A stretch of 64,000 bases of DNA from Gorillibacterium timonense (GTDB taxonomy: Bacteria; Bacillota; Bacilli; Paenibacillales; NBRC-103111), in the NCBI RefSeq assembly GCF_001457415.1, contig NZ_LN881724.1, positions 1,178,001-1,242,000 on the forward strand. The letters run 5' to 3'. The position numbers were made by a program, and so were the translations under genes. The notes beneath the pieces were generated by a model that was not told the origin of the DNA, made no database searches, and saw only the letters and a program-made list of their open reading frames with translations. Below, piece by piece: positions 26,463 to 35,443 of the stretch; positions within the stretch are counted from its first letter, which is position 1; every line of letters begins with the position of its first letter.

Positions 26463-27200
26463 ATGAAGAAGACAGAGCGCTTGGATAAGATTCTCGCCCA
26501 TACCGGCTTCGGTACCCGTCGCGAGATCAAGGAGCTCGTAAAGCGGGGGCTTGTCTCCGTCAACGGAAAACCGATCAAGGACAGCGGAATGCAGGTCAAC
26601 CCGGAGTCCGATGAAATTATGGCGGACGGGGAGCGGGTGGAGTACCGGGAGTTTGTGTACCTGATGCTGCACAAGCCTCCGGGCTATGTGTCGGCGACGG
26701 AGGATGTTAGAGATCGTACGGTGCTGGAGCTTCTAGGTGAGGAATACCGGCATTTCGAGTTGTTTCCGGTAGGCCGTCTGGACAAGGATACAGAGGGGCT
26801 TCTCCTTCTTACGAACGACGGCAAACTGGCCCACCAGCTGTTGACCCCTCGCAAGCATGTTCCGAAGACCTACTACGCGGAAGTCTCCGGTTTTGTGACG
26901 GAGGAAGACCGTGAAGCATTCCGGAAGGGCGTTGAGCTGGACGACGGTTATGTCACACTCCCGGCGGAGCTGGTCATTGAGCATGCGGAAGAGCTTGAAA
27001 CGGGAAAGCTGTCTCGCATCCGGTTGACTATCCACGAAGGTAAGTTTCATCAAGTAAAGAGAATGTTTCAGTCCGTAGGCAAACAGGTGGTCTACTTGAA
27101 GCGGTTATCGATGGGGCAACTCACCCTGGATGATACCCTTCGATTAGGGGAGTACCGGGAGCTGACGGAAATGGAGACGGAAGGATTGAGAAACTCATGA
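26463..27200 (+). CDS. RsuA-family rRNA pseudouridine synthase
   Basis: A 245-residue enzyme. N-terminal S4 RNA-binding domain (RLDKILAHTGFGTRREIKELVKRGLVSVNG), then the catalytic domain with FPVGRLDKDTEGLLLLTNDGKLAHQL containing the essential Asp, and KTYYAEV. Family members convert a specific uridine in 16S or 23S rRNA to pseudouridine. It resembles Bacillus YtzG, a probable 16S U516 enzyme, but the exact site is not provable from sequence. It overlaps the next gene by 4 bp (ATGA). Confidence 0.92.
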   Translation: MKKTERLDKILAHTGFGTRREIKELVKRGLVSVNGKPIKDSGMQVNPESDEIMADGERVEYREFVYLMLHKPPGYVSATEDVRDRTVLELLGEEYRHFELFPVGRLDKDTEGLLLLTNDGKLAHQLLTPRKHVPKTYYAEVSGFVTEEDREAFRKGVELDDGYVTLPAELVIEHAEELETGKLSRIRLTIHEGKFHQVKRMFQSVGKQVVYLKRLSMGQLTLDDTLRLGEYRELTEMETEGLRNS

Positions 27201-27994
27201 ACTGGAAATTGATTGCCCTTGATGTCGACGGAACCTTGATTACGGACGATCATGAGCTGACCGAAGAGAACCGCAAAGCCGTGCGCGAGCTTCACGAGCA
27301 AGGAGTGACGGTCGTGCTGTGCACCGGAAGAGGTCCGATCAGCGCCTTGCCGGTCTATGAGCAGCTCGGAACCGGCGGCTTTATGATCACCCACAACGGA
27401 GCAACGGTTGTGGAGGCGGCTGAACGGAAGGTGCTGAGCGATTTTCGCATCGAATTCGCCGACCTGAAGCCCTTGGTTGATTACTGCCGGGAGCGCTCCA
27501 TCCATTACGACTTGTGCACTCCGTTCGATTTATATGTCGAGCATCTGACGGATGAAGAGAAGGCCATGTACGAGAAATATTCGCAAGTGCCGACCGTTAT
27601 CCGCGATGTGGCTGATGTGGACGAGCCGAAGGTGAAGTTCACCTTGTTCGGCACGGAAGATCAGATGGATAGCGTGGAACGGGACTGGGATTCCATCGGC
27701 TGCCCTCTGCGTAAAATCCGCAGCGGTCTCTATTTTATCGACATCATCAATCCCGAAGCCACGAAAGGGAATGCGTTGAAAGCGATGAGCGAGCAGCTCG
27801 GCTTTACGCGGGAGCAAGTCGTCGCCATCGGCAATTATTATAACGATGTGGAGATGCTTGAGTGGGCGGGGCTTGGGATCGCGATGGCCAATTCCCCTGA
27901 CGAGGTCATCCGGCGGGCTGATACGGTCACCGGAAGCAACAACGAGAGCGGAGTCGCTCAGGCGATCCGCAAGTACTTGCTGGAACAGAACTGA
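27197..27994 (+). CDS. Cof-type HAD phosphatase
   Basis: A 265-residue HAD hydrolase of the Cof (IIB) class. Motif I IALDVDGTLITDD with both catalytic Asp, motif II CTGRG, and motif III/IV GNYYNDVEMLEWAGLGIAMANSP. Paralogs dephosphorylate sugar phosphates or flavin/nucleotide intermediates; the substrate here is unknown. Last gene of the relQ operon, with a clear terminator afterwards. Confidence 0.93.
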   Translation: MNWKLIALDVDGTLITDDHELTEENRKAVRELHEQGVTVVLCTGRGPISALPVYEQLGTGGFMITHNGATVVEAAERKVLSDFRIEFADLKPLVDYCRERSIHYDLCTPFDLYVEHLTDEEKAMYEKYSQVPTVIRDVADVDEPKVKFTLFGTEDQMDSVERDWDSIGCPLRKIRSGLYFIDIINPEATKGNALKAMSEQLGFTREQVVAIGNYYNDVEMLEWAGLGIAMANSPDEVIRRADTVTGSNNESGVAQAIRKYLLEQN

Positions 27995-28060
27995 CCGGAA
28001 AAGGTAACGGGTGCAGCGCTTCAAGGGCGGCCTCGAACGCTCGATTCGTCGTTCAACGGA

Positions 28061-28103
28061 AGAAGCCTTTTCTCCTTGAGATCGGAGGAAAGGCTTCTTT
28101 ATT
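28061..28103 (+). terminator. Intrinsic terminator of the relQ operon
   Basis: AGAAGCCTTTTCTCC / GGAGGAAAGGCTTCT stem, then TTTATT. Confidence 0.88.
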
Positions 28104-28221
28104 GCCGTTCATGGGGGAACTTCATCCGCGAGGGACAGCCCGGGAAGCGCCCCCGGCAGATCCTATAGAGCGGTTAGGAATCTCCGCAAGGCGCATCACA
28201 GGCTTACCGCTGGTGTGATTC

Positions 28222-28311
28222 TTAGTACCAGGTTTTGAGGATGATTACCAGAAGGATGAAAAGCACCAGAACAAAGGCAATGGAACTGCCGTAACCTGCA
28301 ACAGCCGTCAT
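28222..28311 (-). CDS. YjcZ-family sporulation micropeptide
   Basis: A 29-residue peptide, MTAVAGYGSSIAFVLVLFIL followed by LVIILKTWY. A short Gly/Tyr patch, a hydrophobic span and an aromatic end are typical of YjcZ/YtzI-type sporulation peptides of Bacillaceae. AAAGGAGGGC sits upstream at good spacing. It lies between two unrelated genes. I assign the family by pattern only; no data on its role. Confidence 0.75.
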   Translation of the reverse strand: MTAVAGYGSSIAFVLVLFILLVIILKTWY

Positions 28312-28577
28312 GCAAAAGCCCTCCTTTTAGTGGTTGTATGCCGATCAACCGGCCGCTTAGCCTCCAGTCTCTTGAGACTGCCGCTGTGAATCATGCGGTT
28401 AGCGCTTGACGTCGGCTAATTTCATAATATGAGAGGGCTTAAAAAACGTATGGACGGATGCCCCGATTCGGTAATTTGGGTAAATGCCCGTCTGGTTCTG
28501 GTGAATACGGCTAATAGGGGAAGGGACGGCTGTTTGGGGAGGAGGAGGCGAAATCCCGCCGCCTCCCGCCGGTGCCT

Positions 28578-30032
28578 TTACTTCTGCTGACGCAATCCTT
28601 TCGGATAATGGTTCTTCAATTGGCCGCCGCTGATTTTGCCCCATCCCACAGGGAAGCCGGCGACGGTGACGAGCGTCCATCCCTCGGGATAGCCATCGGC
28701 TTGAAGCGCTTCGCCACGCAGGAACATGGAGGCGAGCGCATCGTCCGCCTCAAGCGGGAACACCCGCGCCGCATCGCCGCTTTGCGACGCGATGGCGAGG
28801 GCGTAGGCCGGCTCGAGGCGGCCCTTCTTGAGCTCCGCAAGATGCAAGCCGGGCCGCAGCACCCGTACGCCATCCAGGCGTTCGGCGGTAAACGCAACGC
28901 TCTCTCCATGTGGCAGCCAGTACAGCTGCTCGCCGAAGAGGAGCGGCTCGCCAGTTCCGGCCGCGAAGCCGGGCAGATTCGCGGCTGCGAAATCCTCGAA
29001 CAGCGCCATCGCTTCCTTGGCCTGCTTCGCGGCGGCTGCGGATGATCCGGCGGCTCTCTTTCCATGCCCCTTGGCCTTGTTTTTATCAGGCCGCACAGGA
29101 GGGGAGCTGACCGCCGCGAATCGGCCGAATCCCGCATCTGCGGTGTCCTCGTCACCCGCTTCATCAAGTTCTTCTGCAGCTGCGGAAGCCCATTGAAGAA
29201 TCGCCACGAAATGGCCTTCTCCTCGCTCGCGATGAGGCCAAATGCGTTCCATGCGCAAGAGCTTGAAGGCCGGATACGTGTCAAGCAGCCAATCGACGAT
29301 GTCCTCATTCTCTTCCCGATTGAAGGTGCATGTCGAATAACCGAGCACGCCTCCCGGCTTCAGCATGCGGACGGCATCCTTCAGGATGTCCTTCTGGCGC
29401 GCCGCACAGAAGGCCGGAGAGTCCGCCGTCCATTCTGCCACCGCTTCCGGGTCCTTGCGGAACATGCCCTCTCCCGAGCAGGGAGCGTCCAGCATGATCC
29501 GGTCGAAGAACGCTGGGAATTTATCGGCAAGCGCCTGCGGATTCATGCTGGTGACAACTGCATTTCGCACGCCGGTCCGCTCCAGATTTTCCGAGAGGAT
29601 CTTGGCTCTTCCGGGATGAATTTCGTTGCTGACAAGCAGCCCGCTGCCTTTCATCCGAAAGGCGATCTGCGTCGATTTGCCACCGGGTGCAGCGGCGAGG
29701 TCGAGGACGGTTTCACCCGGCTCGGGAGCAAGCAGCTCAGCGGAAGACATGGCGGACGGTTCCTGGATATAGTAGAGGCCTGCCGCGTGGAGTACGCTTC
29801 GTCCGGGCCTGGCGGAATCGGGATAATAGGAACCGGTGGAGCACCAGGATATCGGTTCCAGCGAGAATTCCTGTTCGATGCTCCGCCAAACCGGATGATC
29901 GGCGGATAGTTTAAGTGAGTTGCGGCGCAAGCCTTGGGTCCGCGAATCGGCATAAGTAGCAAGAAATGCGTCGGCTTCCGCCCCAAGCTGCTCCCGGATG
30001 CGTTCGATAAAGGCTTCAGGCAATGAAGTCAT
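28578..30032 (-). CDS. rsmF: RsmF-like 16S rRNA m5C methyltransferase
   Basis: A 484-residue NOL1/NOP2/Sun-type enzyme methylating a cytosine C5 in rRNA with SAM. Motifs: VLDLAAAPGGKSTQI (motif I), MLDAPCSGEGMFRKDP (PC motif) and YSTCTFNREENED (catalytic TC). A variable insertion with an Ala/Lys-rich stretch precedes the C-terminal PUA-like RsmF domain (FGEQLYWLP to WGKISGGQLKNHYPKGLR). GAAGGAGA precedes the start. Faces the coiled-coil gene across about 200 bp. Confidence 0.92.
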   Translation of the reverse strand: MTSLPEAFIERIREQLGAEADAFLATYADSRTQGLRRNSLKLSADHPVWRSIEQEFSLEPISWCSTGSYYPDSARPGRSVLHAAGLYYIQEPSAMSSAELLAPEPGETVLDLAAAPGGKSTQIAFRMKGSGLLVSNEIHPGRAKILSENLERTGVRNAVVTSMNPQALADKFPAFFDRIMLDAPCSGEGMFRKDPEAVAEWTADSPAFCAARQKDILKDAVRMLKPGGVLGYSTCTFNREENEDIVDWLLDTYPAFKLLRMERIWPHRERGEGHFVAILQWASAAAEELDEAGDEDTADAGFGRFAAVSSPPVRPDKNKAKGHGKRAAGSSAAAAKQAKEAMALFEDFAAANLPGFAAGTGEPLLFGEQLYWLPHGESVAFTAERLDGVRVLRPGLHLAELKKGRLEPAYALAIASQSGDAARVFPLEADDALASMFLRGEALQADGYPEGWTLVTVAGFPVGWGKISGGQLKNHYPKGLRQQK

Positions 30033-30235
30033 TGGGTGGAGTCTCCTTCATTCGTCTTTACGGGGGATCCCGTCTCTGTCGTTCTCCATGGTAAACCATC
30101 TTTCGGGGAAAGCCAACAGGGGACGTTGTCGCAAAGAAACGAATCGGGTAAGATTTCGTATATAAGAGAGTGTGCCTTACTTGATCAGGATGGATGGGTG
30201 CAACGATTTGGCAGACAGGAGAGGGGAGCGCGTTC

Positions 30236-30718
30236 ATGAAGACCTTTACCCGCGGGATGAGTTTGGTTGCTTTAATCCTGGCATTCACTTTGCTTCCGCT
30301 TCCCGGAACGGCCGCTCCCGCTCATGCCGGGGCGTTCAGCCGAATCAAGAGCTTTTTTCAGCTTCCCGGTGAAGTGGACAAGCTTCAGGACAATTATCAG
30401 CAAATACAGGACCAATACGAGGATACCCGACAAGAGCTTGAATCGACCCGCAAGCAGGCGGAGGAGACGGCTCTGAAAGCACAGCAGACCGCGGAAGAGC
30501 TTCTCGCCGAGCAGGAGCGCCTCGCCAAGGAAAATGCTCTTTTGGCCGAAGAAAACCGACAGCTCGCTGTGACCTTGGAGGAACTCAAGAACACCAACGA
30601 GCTGCGGCAAAAAGCGAATCGGCGGCTGAGGACAGCGCTCTATACCGGAGCGGGTTTGATCGCCGCAGCCTTCCTGGCCGGTCGCTTTACTCGGTTTGCT
30701 CTGCGCAAAGGACGATAA
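30236..30718 (+). CDS. Exported coiled-coil membrane protein
   Basis: A 160-residue protein with a signal peptide (MSLVALILAFTLLPLPGTAAPAHA), a long heptad-rich Glu/Gln/Lys segment (about residues 50-125, e.g. QQIQDQYEDTRQELESTRKQ) predicted to be a coiled coil, and a C-terminal span with Arg/Lys tail (LIAAAFLAGRFTRFALRKGR). If the signal is cleaved, the coiled coil is outside the membrane. GAGAGGGGAG precedes ATG 30236. Family not recognised. Followed by AIM24. Confidence 0.8.
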   Translation: MKTFTRGMSLVALILAFTLLPLPGTAAPAHAGAFSRIKSFFQLPGEVDKLQDNYQQIQDQYEDTRQELESTRKQAEETALKAQQTAEELLAEQERLAKENALLAEENRQLAVTLEELKNTNELRQKANRRLRTALYTGAGLIAAAFLAGRFTRFALRKGR

Positions 30719-30841
30719 TGAGACCGACTTGTAGGGCACAAGCGGATGATACCGGGCACCCGCCGCTGGTTGATCCAGTCGGGTTCGCCCATGATCCGGC
30801 TCATGAAACAACGAACATTTCCAAGAGAGGAGGGAGGCCCT

Positions 30842-31549
30842 ATGCTTCTACAGGCGGATGATTCGGGCGGTGCAGGCTATGGAGCAAACGGAGCCCGGGT
30901 TATGCTTCATGATGGAGAACTGCTTCATCTGTTGAACCCGAAAGCGCTCGTCGCCTTTCGTGGCGCTCCGTCTCTGAGAGAGGATCGCTTCATGGATCTC
31001 AAGGGCATGTACCGCAAGCGCAAATTGATTCGTTCCGACCTGTCCGGTCCTTCGGAATTCATCCTTTCTCTTCCCGCCGGATACCACTTGAAGCTGCTTC
31101 CGTTAACGGCAGGTACCGACCTCCTGTTCGATATCCGCAGCATTCTCTTTTTTGAGGAAGGGATCTCCATGAAGAGTGTGCTGTTGAAAGTGAAAAATAT
31201 GATCGTCACTCGAGAGTTTCTCAAGATGAAATTTACCGGCACCGGCGCTCTCGGCATCCTCTCGCGCGGTCCTCTCTATGAGATGAAGCTTGATCCTGAC
31301 GTTCCGGTATATGTGGATTCCCGCTGTCTGGTCGCTTATCCGGAGAATGCGAAGGTGGACCTGTGTGTCTACGGCAATCATCTGGCCAGCCAGCATATGA
31401 ATTACCAATGGGAAATCCGCGGGACCGGCAGCGTGCTGCTGCAAACAGGGACGACGGAGGCGGAGCTTGAAGCCGAGCATCCGAACGATGGACTTATCAA
31501 GCGGGTTCTGCGCGAAGTGATCCCATTCGGCGGTGTCATTATTAAATAA
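30842..31549 (+). CDS. AIM24-family protein
   Basis: A 235-residue beta-rich protein of the AIM24/DUF124 family, with the Gly-rich VTREFLKMKFTGTGALGILSRG and late VYVDSRCLVAYPENAKVDL typical of it. Members are found near stress or secretion genes with no known activity. The real start is ATG 30842 behind GAGGAGGGAGG; the frame upstream is open but lacks a ribosome site. Confidence 0.85.
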   Translation: MLLQADDSGGAGYGANGARVMLHDGELLHLLNPKALVAFRGAPSLREDRFMDLKGMYRKRKLIRSDLSGPSEFILSLPAGYHLKLLPLTAGTDLLFDIRSILFFEEGISMKSVLLKVKNMIVTREFLKMKFTGTGALGILSRGPLYEMKLDPDVPVYVDSRCLVAYPENAKVDLCVYGNHLASQHMNYQWEIRGTGSVLLQTGTTEAELEAEHPNDGLIKRVLREVIPFGGVIIK

Positions 31550-31701
31550 CTCGAGAGAATGATCCTTTACCCTACCCTTGAGGTAAGCTCATTCATCGAT
31601 CAAGCTTTCGTCGGAACTCCTGCAGCTCTGACGAACACGGCCGGGTCCCAAACTCGATGCCGTCCTTTTAGCGGGTATGTGCCCGATACCTGATACTCGA
31701 T

Positions 31702-33393
31702 TCAGGCTTTCAACTTTGCGGCGAGCCGTTCCGTCTCTTCGGCCTCTCTTGCCGGATCAATCCGGGCGAACAACGGCTCGATCGAGCCGAGCACCGTCCC
31801 GGAAGCGACTTCCGTGAACGCCCATCGATGAGACTGGAGAGCGTCCGCCTGAAACGTTTCCGTATCCGGTTCACTGAGTTCACTGAGGGGCCTTGGTTCT
31901 CCAAGGAAGCCTGCAAGCTTCGCACAGGCAAAAGGCAGGAACGGAGAAAGCAGCCGCTCCAGGTTGGCGATGATCTGCACGCAGGTGTAGAGGGTATCCG
32001 CCGCATGGGGAGGATTCGTCTGCACCTCGCTCCAGGGCTTCCGCTCGTCGAAATACTTGTTGGCGCGGCGGATGAACCCGAAGCACTCCTCCAGCGCTTT
32101 TTTTAGCTCTGCTTTTTCGATTAGAGCGCTCATCCGGTCATACAGTCCTCTTAGCTCGCGCTCGATGCTCTCATCCAATCGTCCGTTCGGTACCCGGCCA
32201 TCGAACGATTTCACGATAAAGACCAGCGAGCGATGTACAAAATTGCCGAAGGCGTTGACCAGCTCGCCGTTGTGGCTGCGGATGAACTCGTGCCAGCTGA
32301 AATCACCATCATGCTTTTCCGGTGAATTAACCGTAATGAAATAACGAAGCGAGTCGGGCTCATAACGCTCCAGCACATCCGGCACCCAGACTGCCCATCC
32401 TCGGCTGGTGGATATCTTTTGTCCCTCTAAGGTCAGGTATTCGCCGGATACGATTCGGTCGGGTAGATGCAGTCCGCCTGAACCGAGCAGGAGAGCGGGC
32501 AGGATGACCGTGTGAAACGGAATGTTATCCTTCCCATGAATGTAGTAAGCGAGCGCTCCTTCGCTCCAGAAGGGAAGGTAGTCGTTACCGGTGTCCTCCG
32601 CCCATTTGCGGCTGGCGGTCCAATAGCCGCTGACGGCTTCGATCCAGACGTAGATCTTCTTGCCTTCAAAGCCTTCGACCGGAACATCGATTCCCCAAGG
32701 CAGGTCGCGGGTAGCTGCCCGGTCGACCAGCCCTTCCTCCAGATAGCGCCGAGTCAGGTGAACGGCGTTCTCTCTCCAGCCTTCCGCTTCCCGAGCATAG
32801 CGTTCGAGCTCCTCCTGAAAGCGGGAGAGCAGCAGGTAATAGTGCTGGGTTGAGCGGGTCTCCGGTTCGGCTCCGCACAGCTTACATCGGCGCTCCGTCA
32901 AATCGGTCGGATCGAGCACCGACTGGCATGCCTCGCATTGATCCCCGCGGGCATGCGCTCCGCAGCGCGGGCATGTGCCTTCCACGTAACGGTCGGGCAG
33001 GAATTTCGAGCAGGCTGGACAATAGGTTTGACCGACCTCGCGGAGCTCCAGACAGCCGCTGTTGAGCAAGCGGAGGAAGAGCTCTTGGACATAATGGTAA
33101 TGATGCGGCGCATCCGTTCGGGTGTACAGGTCGTAGCTGAAGCCGAGCTGCCGGAAGCACTCCGTGAACTCCTGGTGATAGAAGTCGGCGATGGCCGAAG
33201 GTTCGACTCCTTCCTTTTCCGCCCGAATGGCAATGGGAGTGCCATGGCAGTCGCTGCCGGATACATAAAGCACGTCCTCCCCTTTCATGCGGTAATAGCG
33301 GGCGAGAATATCGCCGGGGAGCAGGCTGGACAGATGGCCGAGATGCAGGGAGCCGTTGGCGTAAGGCCAGGCCCCGCCGATGAAGATGGGCAT
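31702..33393 (-). CDS. metG: Methionyl-tRNA synthetase, short form
   Basis: A 563-residue class I synthetase charging tRNA-Met. HIGH region PYANGSLHLGHLSS, the connective-peptide with four CxxC-type knuckles (CPAC, CPRC, CEAC, CKLC) for zinc, YVWIEAVSGYW, and the KMSKS loop as KISTSRGWAVW. It ends soon after the anticodon-binding helical domain and lacks the C-terminal tRNA-binding extension of longer MetS/MetG proteins. Controlled by an upstream T-box. Four zinc knuckles suggest the MetG1 type. Confidence 0.95.
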   Translation of the reverse strand: MPIFIGGAWPYANGSLHLGHLSSLLPGDILARYYRMKGEDVLYVSGSDCHGTPIAIRAEKEGVEPSAIADFYHQEFTECFRQLGFSYDLYTRTDAPHHYHYVQELFLRLLNSGCLELREVGQTYCPACSKFLPDRYVEGTCPRCGAHARGDQCEACQSVLDPTDLTERRCKLCGAEPETRSTQHYYLLLSRFQEELERYAREAEGWRENAVHLTRRYLEEGLVDRAATRDLPWGIDVPVEGFEGKKIYVWIEAVSGYWTASRKWAEDTGNDYLPFWSEGALAYYIHGKDNIPFHTVILPALLLGSGGLHLPDRIVSGEYLTLEGQKISTSRGWAVWVPDVLERYEPDSLRYFITVNSPEKHDGDFSWHEFIRSHNGELVNAFGNFVHRSLVFIVKSFDGRVPNGRLDESIERELRGLYDRMSALIEKAELKKALEECFGFIRRANKYFDERKPWSEVQTNPPHAADTLYTCVQIIANLERLLSPFLPFACAKLAGFLGEPRPLSELSEPDTETFQADALQSHRWAFTEVASGTVLGSIEPLFARIDPAREAEETERLAAKLKA

Positions 33394-33443
33394 GGGTTAA
33401 TCTCCTCTCACGGATATGGGATGTCGAATCGGGCGTGAAAAAA

Positions 33444-33811
33444 ACAAAAATCCCTCGTCACCCGGACTTGTAGAAGTCCAAGGGACGAGGGATTACCCGC
33501 GTGTTACCACCCATGTTCACCGGTTTCTCGCGAAACCGGCCTTTTTGGGTACGCCGCATAGATGGATGCGGTATACCCAACTCGTGTTTCAAAACCGTGC
33601 ATGATACCCGGTTTGATAACACGAGCTGCGCGATAACGGACGCAGGATTCCGGCGCAGCCTACAGCCCTCGCGGGGTTCGATGCGCAGCTCCGAGACCAT
33701 GTTCCCCGCAGGCTTCGCTGCCCCTTCTCAGCGGACGGGGGCTCTCTGGTGAGCGATGCGATGCAGGTACTCTTTCTCTTCTCAGCTTTTTCCAGCCGAA
33801 CGATTCGATTG
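33444..33811 (-). promoter_or_regulatory. T-box leader of metG (Met)
   Basis: On the minus strand the leader contains stem I elements AGAGTACC and CAGAGAGCC and GCTGAGAAGGGG, a candidate AUG specifier in GAACATGG (33698-33700), and the T-box core TGGGTGGTAACACGCG (33498-33513), near the AGGGTGGNACCGCG consensus. UGGU in the bulge can pair with a tRNA ending in ACCA. A strong terminator (33449-33494) follows. Uncharged tRNA-Met should favour the antiterminator. A -10 TATACT with extended TG lies at 33818-33823. Confidence 0.92.
33449..33494 (-). terminator. Attenuator terminator of the metG T-box
   Basis: AATCCCTCGTC / GACGAGGGATT stem with an internal GGACTT/AAGTCC helix, then TTTTTG and T-rich tail. 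Confidence 0.9.
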
Positions 33812-33993
33812 CTGACTAGTATAACACACTTTTCTCAAAAAACTAGCCGCCTCGTCAAAAATCCGCCTTATTCAGGTGATTACCACAACAGCCCTGTAAT
33901 CTGCCCTTTTCAGCTTTGCCGTATGAAAGGTACAATAGAGGGAGCAAGAATCGATTCCGCTTCGGTTTCGTGTGACAGCAATCAACCGCGATA

Positions 33994-34052
33994 GAGGGCG
34001 CTAGCCCGAACGAAAGCGAGATAGCCAGACTGCCCCAGTTGCCGATGCCCTC
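33994..34052 (+). ncRNA. Unassigned structured leader before the glycosyltransferase gene
   Basis: GAGGGC (33994) pairs with GCCCTC (34047), enclosing GGGC-GCTA-GCCC, AACGAAAGCGAG and AGACTGCCCCAGTT, which can form small helices. No known riboswitch class is recognised. It may be a 5' leader structure of the gene starting at 34114, or coincidence. Confidence 0.25.
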
Positions 34053-34113
34053 CCGCCAAGAGGCAGCAAGTGAGACAACCGGCCAGGATGCAAGTTGAAT
34101 GGGGGAGACCGAC

Positions 34114-35310
34114 ATGAATATTTTGCAAGCTCTGTTTTTTCCGCCCGAGCAGCCGGGCGGGGTATCATCCATGGTTCCGTACATCCAAGAGAGGTTCGCG
34201 GCCAAGAAGGGCTGGGAGATGGACCTGTTCTCCCTGCCGAAGCGGATCCGCAACAAGGGAACCGCCCCCGTTGTCTTCGCCACCTTCGATTGGACGATCT
34301 ATGCGGGAAATCCGATTATTGAAAAATATATTCAGACGTACAAAGACTACCTGTGGTGGACCCGCATGCGACTGGGACCGACCTTCGATCTGATCCATGC
34401 CCACCATCCGATCGCCGCTCTTGCGATGAAGGAGGCTTTTCCGGATATTCCGGTGATCGTGACGATTCACTCCAGCTATGAACGGGAGCTTATCCTGAAC
34501 GGCAAGATTAAGGAAGGAGGAGAAGAGCACGCCTTTCTCACTTCGATCTATCGCGAGGTGGAAGAAAGGACGGATCAAATCCTTACCGTTTCCAGCGCCT
34601 TCCGCCAATACCTTGGAGAATATGTGCAGGATTCTGAACGCATCGGCGTCATTCCGAACGGCTTCGACGAACGGCGTTTCCGGCCGGTTCCCCATGAGAA
34701 TCAAGTGCCGCAGCTCATCACCGTCTGCCGCCTTGTGCCGGCGAAAGGGCTCGATGTGCTGATCGAGGCTTGCGGCTTGCTCAAGAAGAAAGGGCTGCCC
34801 TTCGTGCTCCACATGATTGGGGACGGCCCGTCCCGCCAAGATTTGGAGAAGCTTGCGGCTGATTTAAACTTGTATGAGGATACGATCTTTTACGGCTATA
34901 TGCTTCATCCCGAGGAATTTATGCCCTTCTTCGATATCTTCGTCCTGCCTTCGCGAGCGGAAGCATTCGGGAATGTTTATGCCGAAGCGGCTCTCTGTCT
35001 CTTGGCTGTCGTGGGAACGGAGGTAGGCGGCATTCCAGAGCAGATCGAGAACGGGAAGAACGGATTGCTCGTTCCTGTGAATGATGCCGCCGCCCTTGCC
35101 GCTGCCCTCGAAAAGCTCATTCTCGACCCGACGTTCCGGTATAATCTGGCCCGCTCCGGTCAGGAAAAGGCCAAACGGGCCTATTCCCTCAACCGGGTCA
35201 TCAAGCAGCTGGTCAAGGTGTATGAATACTATTCCCATAGACCGACTGAGGAATCGGCCGGTGAAAGTCCGGACGGACCGCAGAAGAGCGATGATGTAAC
35301 GCTGAGCTAA
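34114..35310 (+). CDS. Glycosyltransferase family 4
   Basis: A 398-residue GT-B glycosyltransferase. N-terminal PPEQPGGVSSMVPYIQERF acceptor-side motif, central LITVCRLVPAKGLDVLIEA, HMIGDGPSRQDLE, and the nucleotide-sugar site LPSRAEAFGNVYAEAALC (E-x7-E). It transfers a sugar from a nucleotide-activated donor, perhaps to cell-envelope or spore-coat glycans; the acceptor cannot be read. GGGGGAGA precedes ATG 34114. A polar tail of about 25 residues ends the protein. Confidence 0.92.
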   Translation: MNILQALFFPPEQPGGVSSMVPYIQERFAAKKGWEMDLFSLPKRIRNKGTAPVVFATFDWTIYAGNPIIEKYIQTYKDYLWWTRMRLGPTFDLIHAHHPIAALAMKEAFPDIPVIVTIHSSYERELILNGKIKEGGEEHAFLTSIYREVEERTDQILTVSSAFRQYLGEYVQDSERIGVIPNGFDERRFRPVPHENQVPQLITVCRLVPAKGLDVLIEACGLLKKKGLPFVLHMIGDGPSRQDLEKLAADLNLYEDTIFYGYMLHPEEFMPFFDIFVLPSRAEAFGNVYAEAALCLLAVVGTEVGGIPEQIENGKNGLLVPVNDAAALAAALEKLILDPTFRYNLARSGQEKAKRAYSLNRVIKQLVKVYEYYSHRPTEESAGESPDGPQKSDDVTLS

Positions 35311-35393
35311 CATCTTAAGGTCGTATGGTTGGCGGTAGAGCAGAGATCCCGGCCGAAGTGTTGATTTCAAGAGTCTTCCTGCAACTACAAAAA

Positions 35394-35440
35394 GTCTCCC
35401 GGAACAAGCTGCCGAATGACGGCTTGTTCCGGGAGTCTTC
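35394..35440. terminator. Bidirectional terminator between glycosyltransferase and SDR genes
   Basis: CTCCCGGAACAAGC / GCTTGTTCCGGGAG, flanked by A-rich and TTCTTTTC tails on the two sides. Confidence 0.88.
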
Positions 35441-35443
35441 TTT

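Noticed and set aside
28399..28577. Frame after rsmF on the minus strand containing IYPNYRIGASVHTFFKPSHIM
   Set aside because: No plausible start codon with a ribosome site beyond the rsmF stop; most of the longer frame is a shadow of rsmF.
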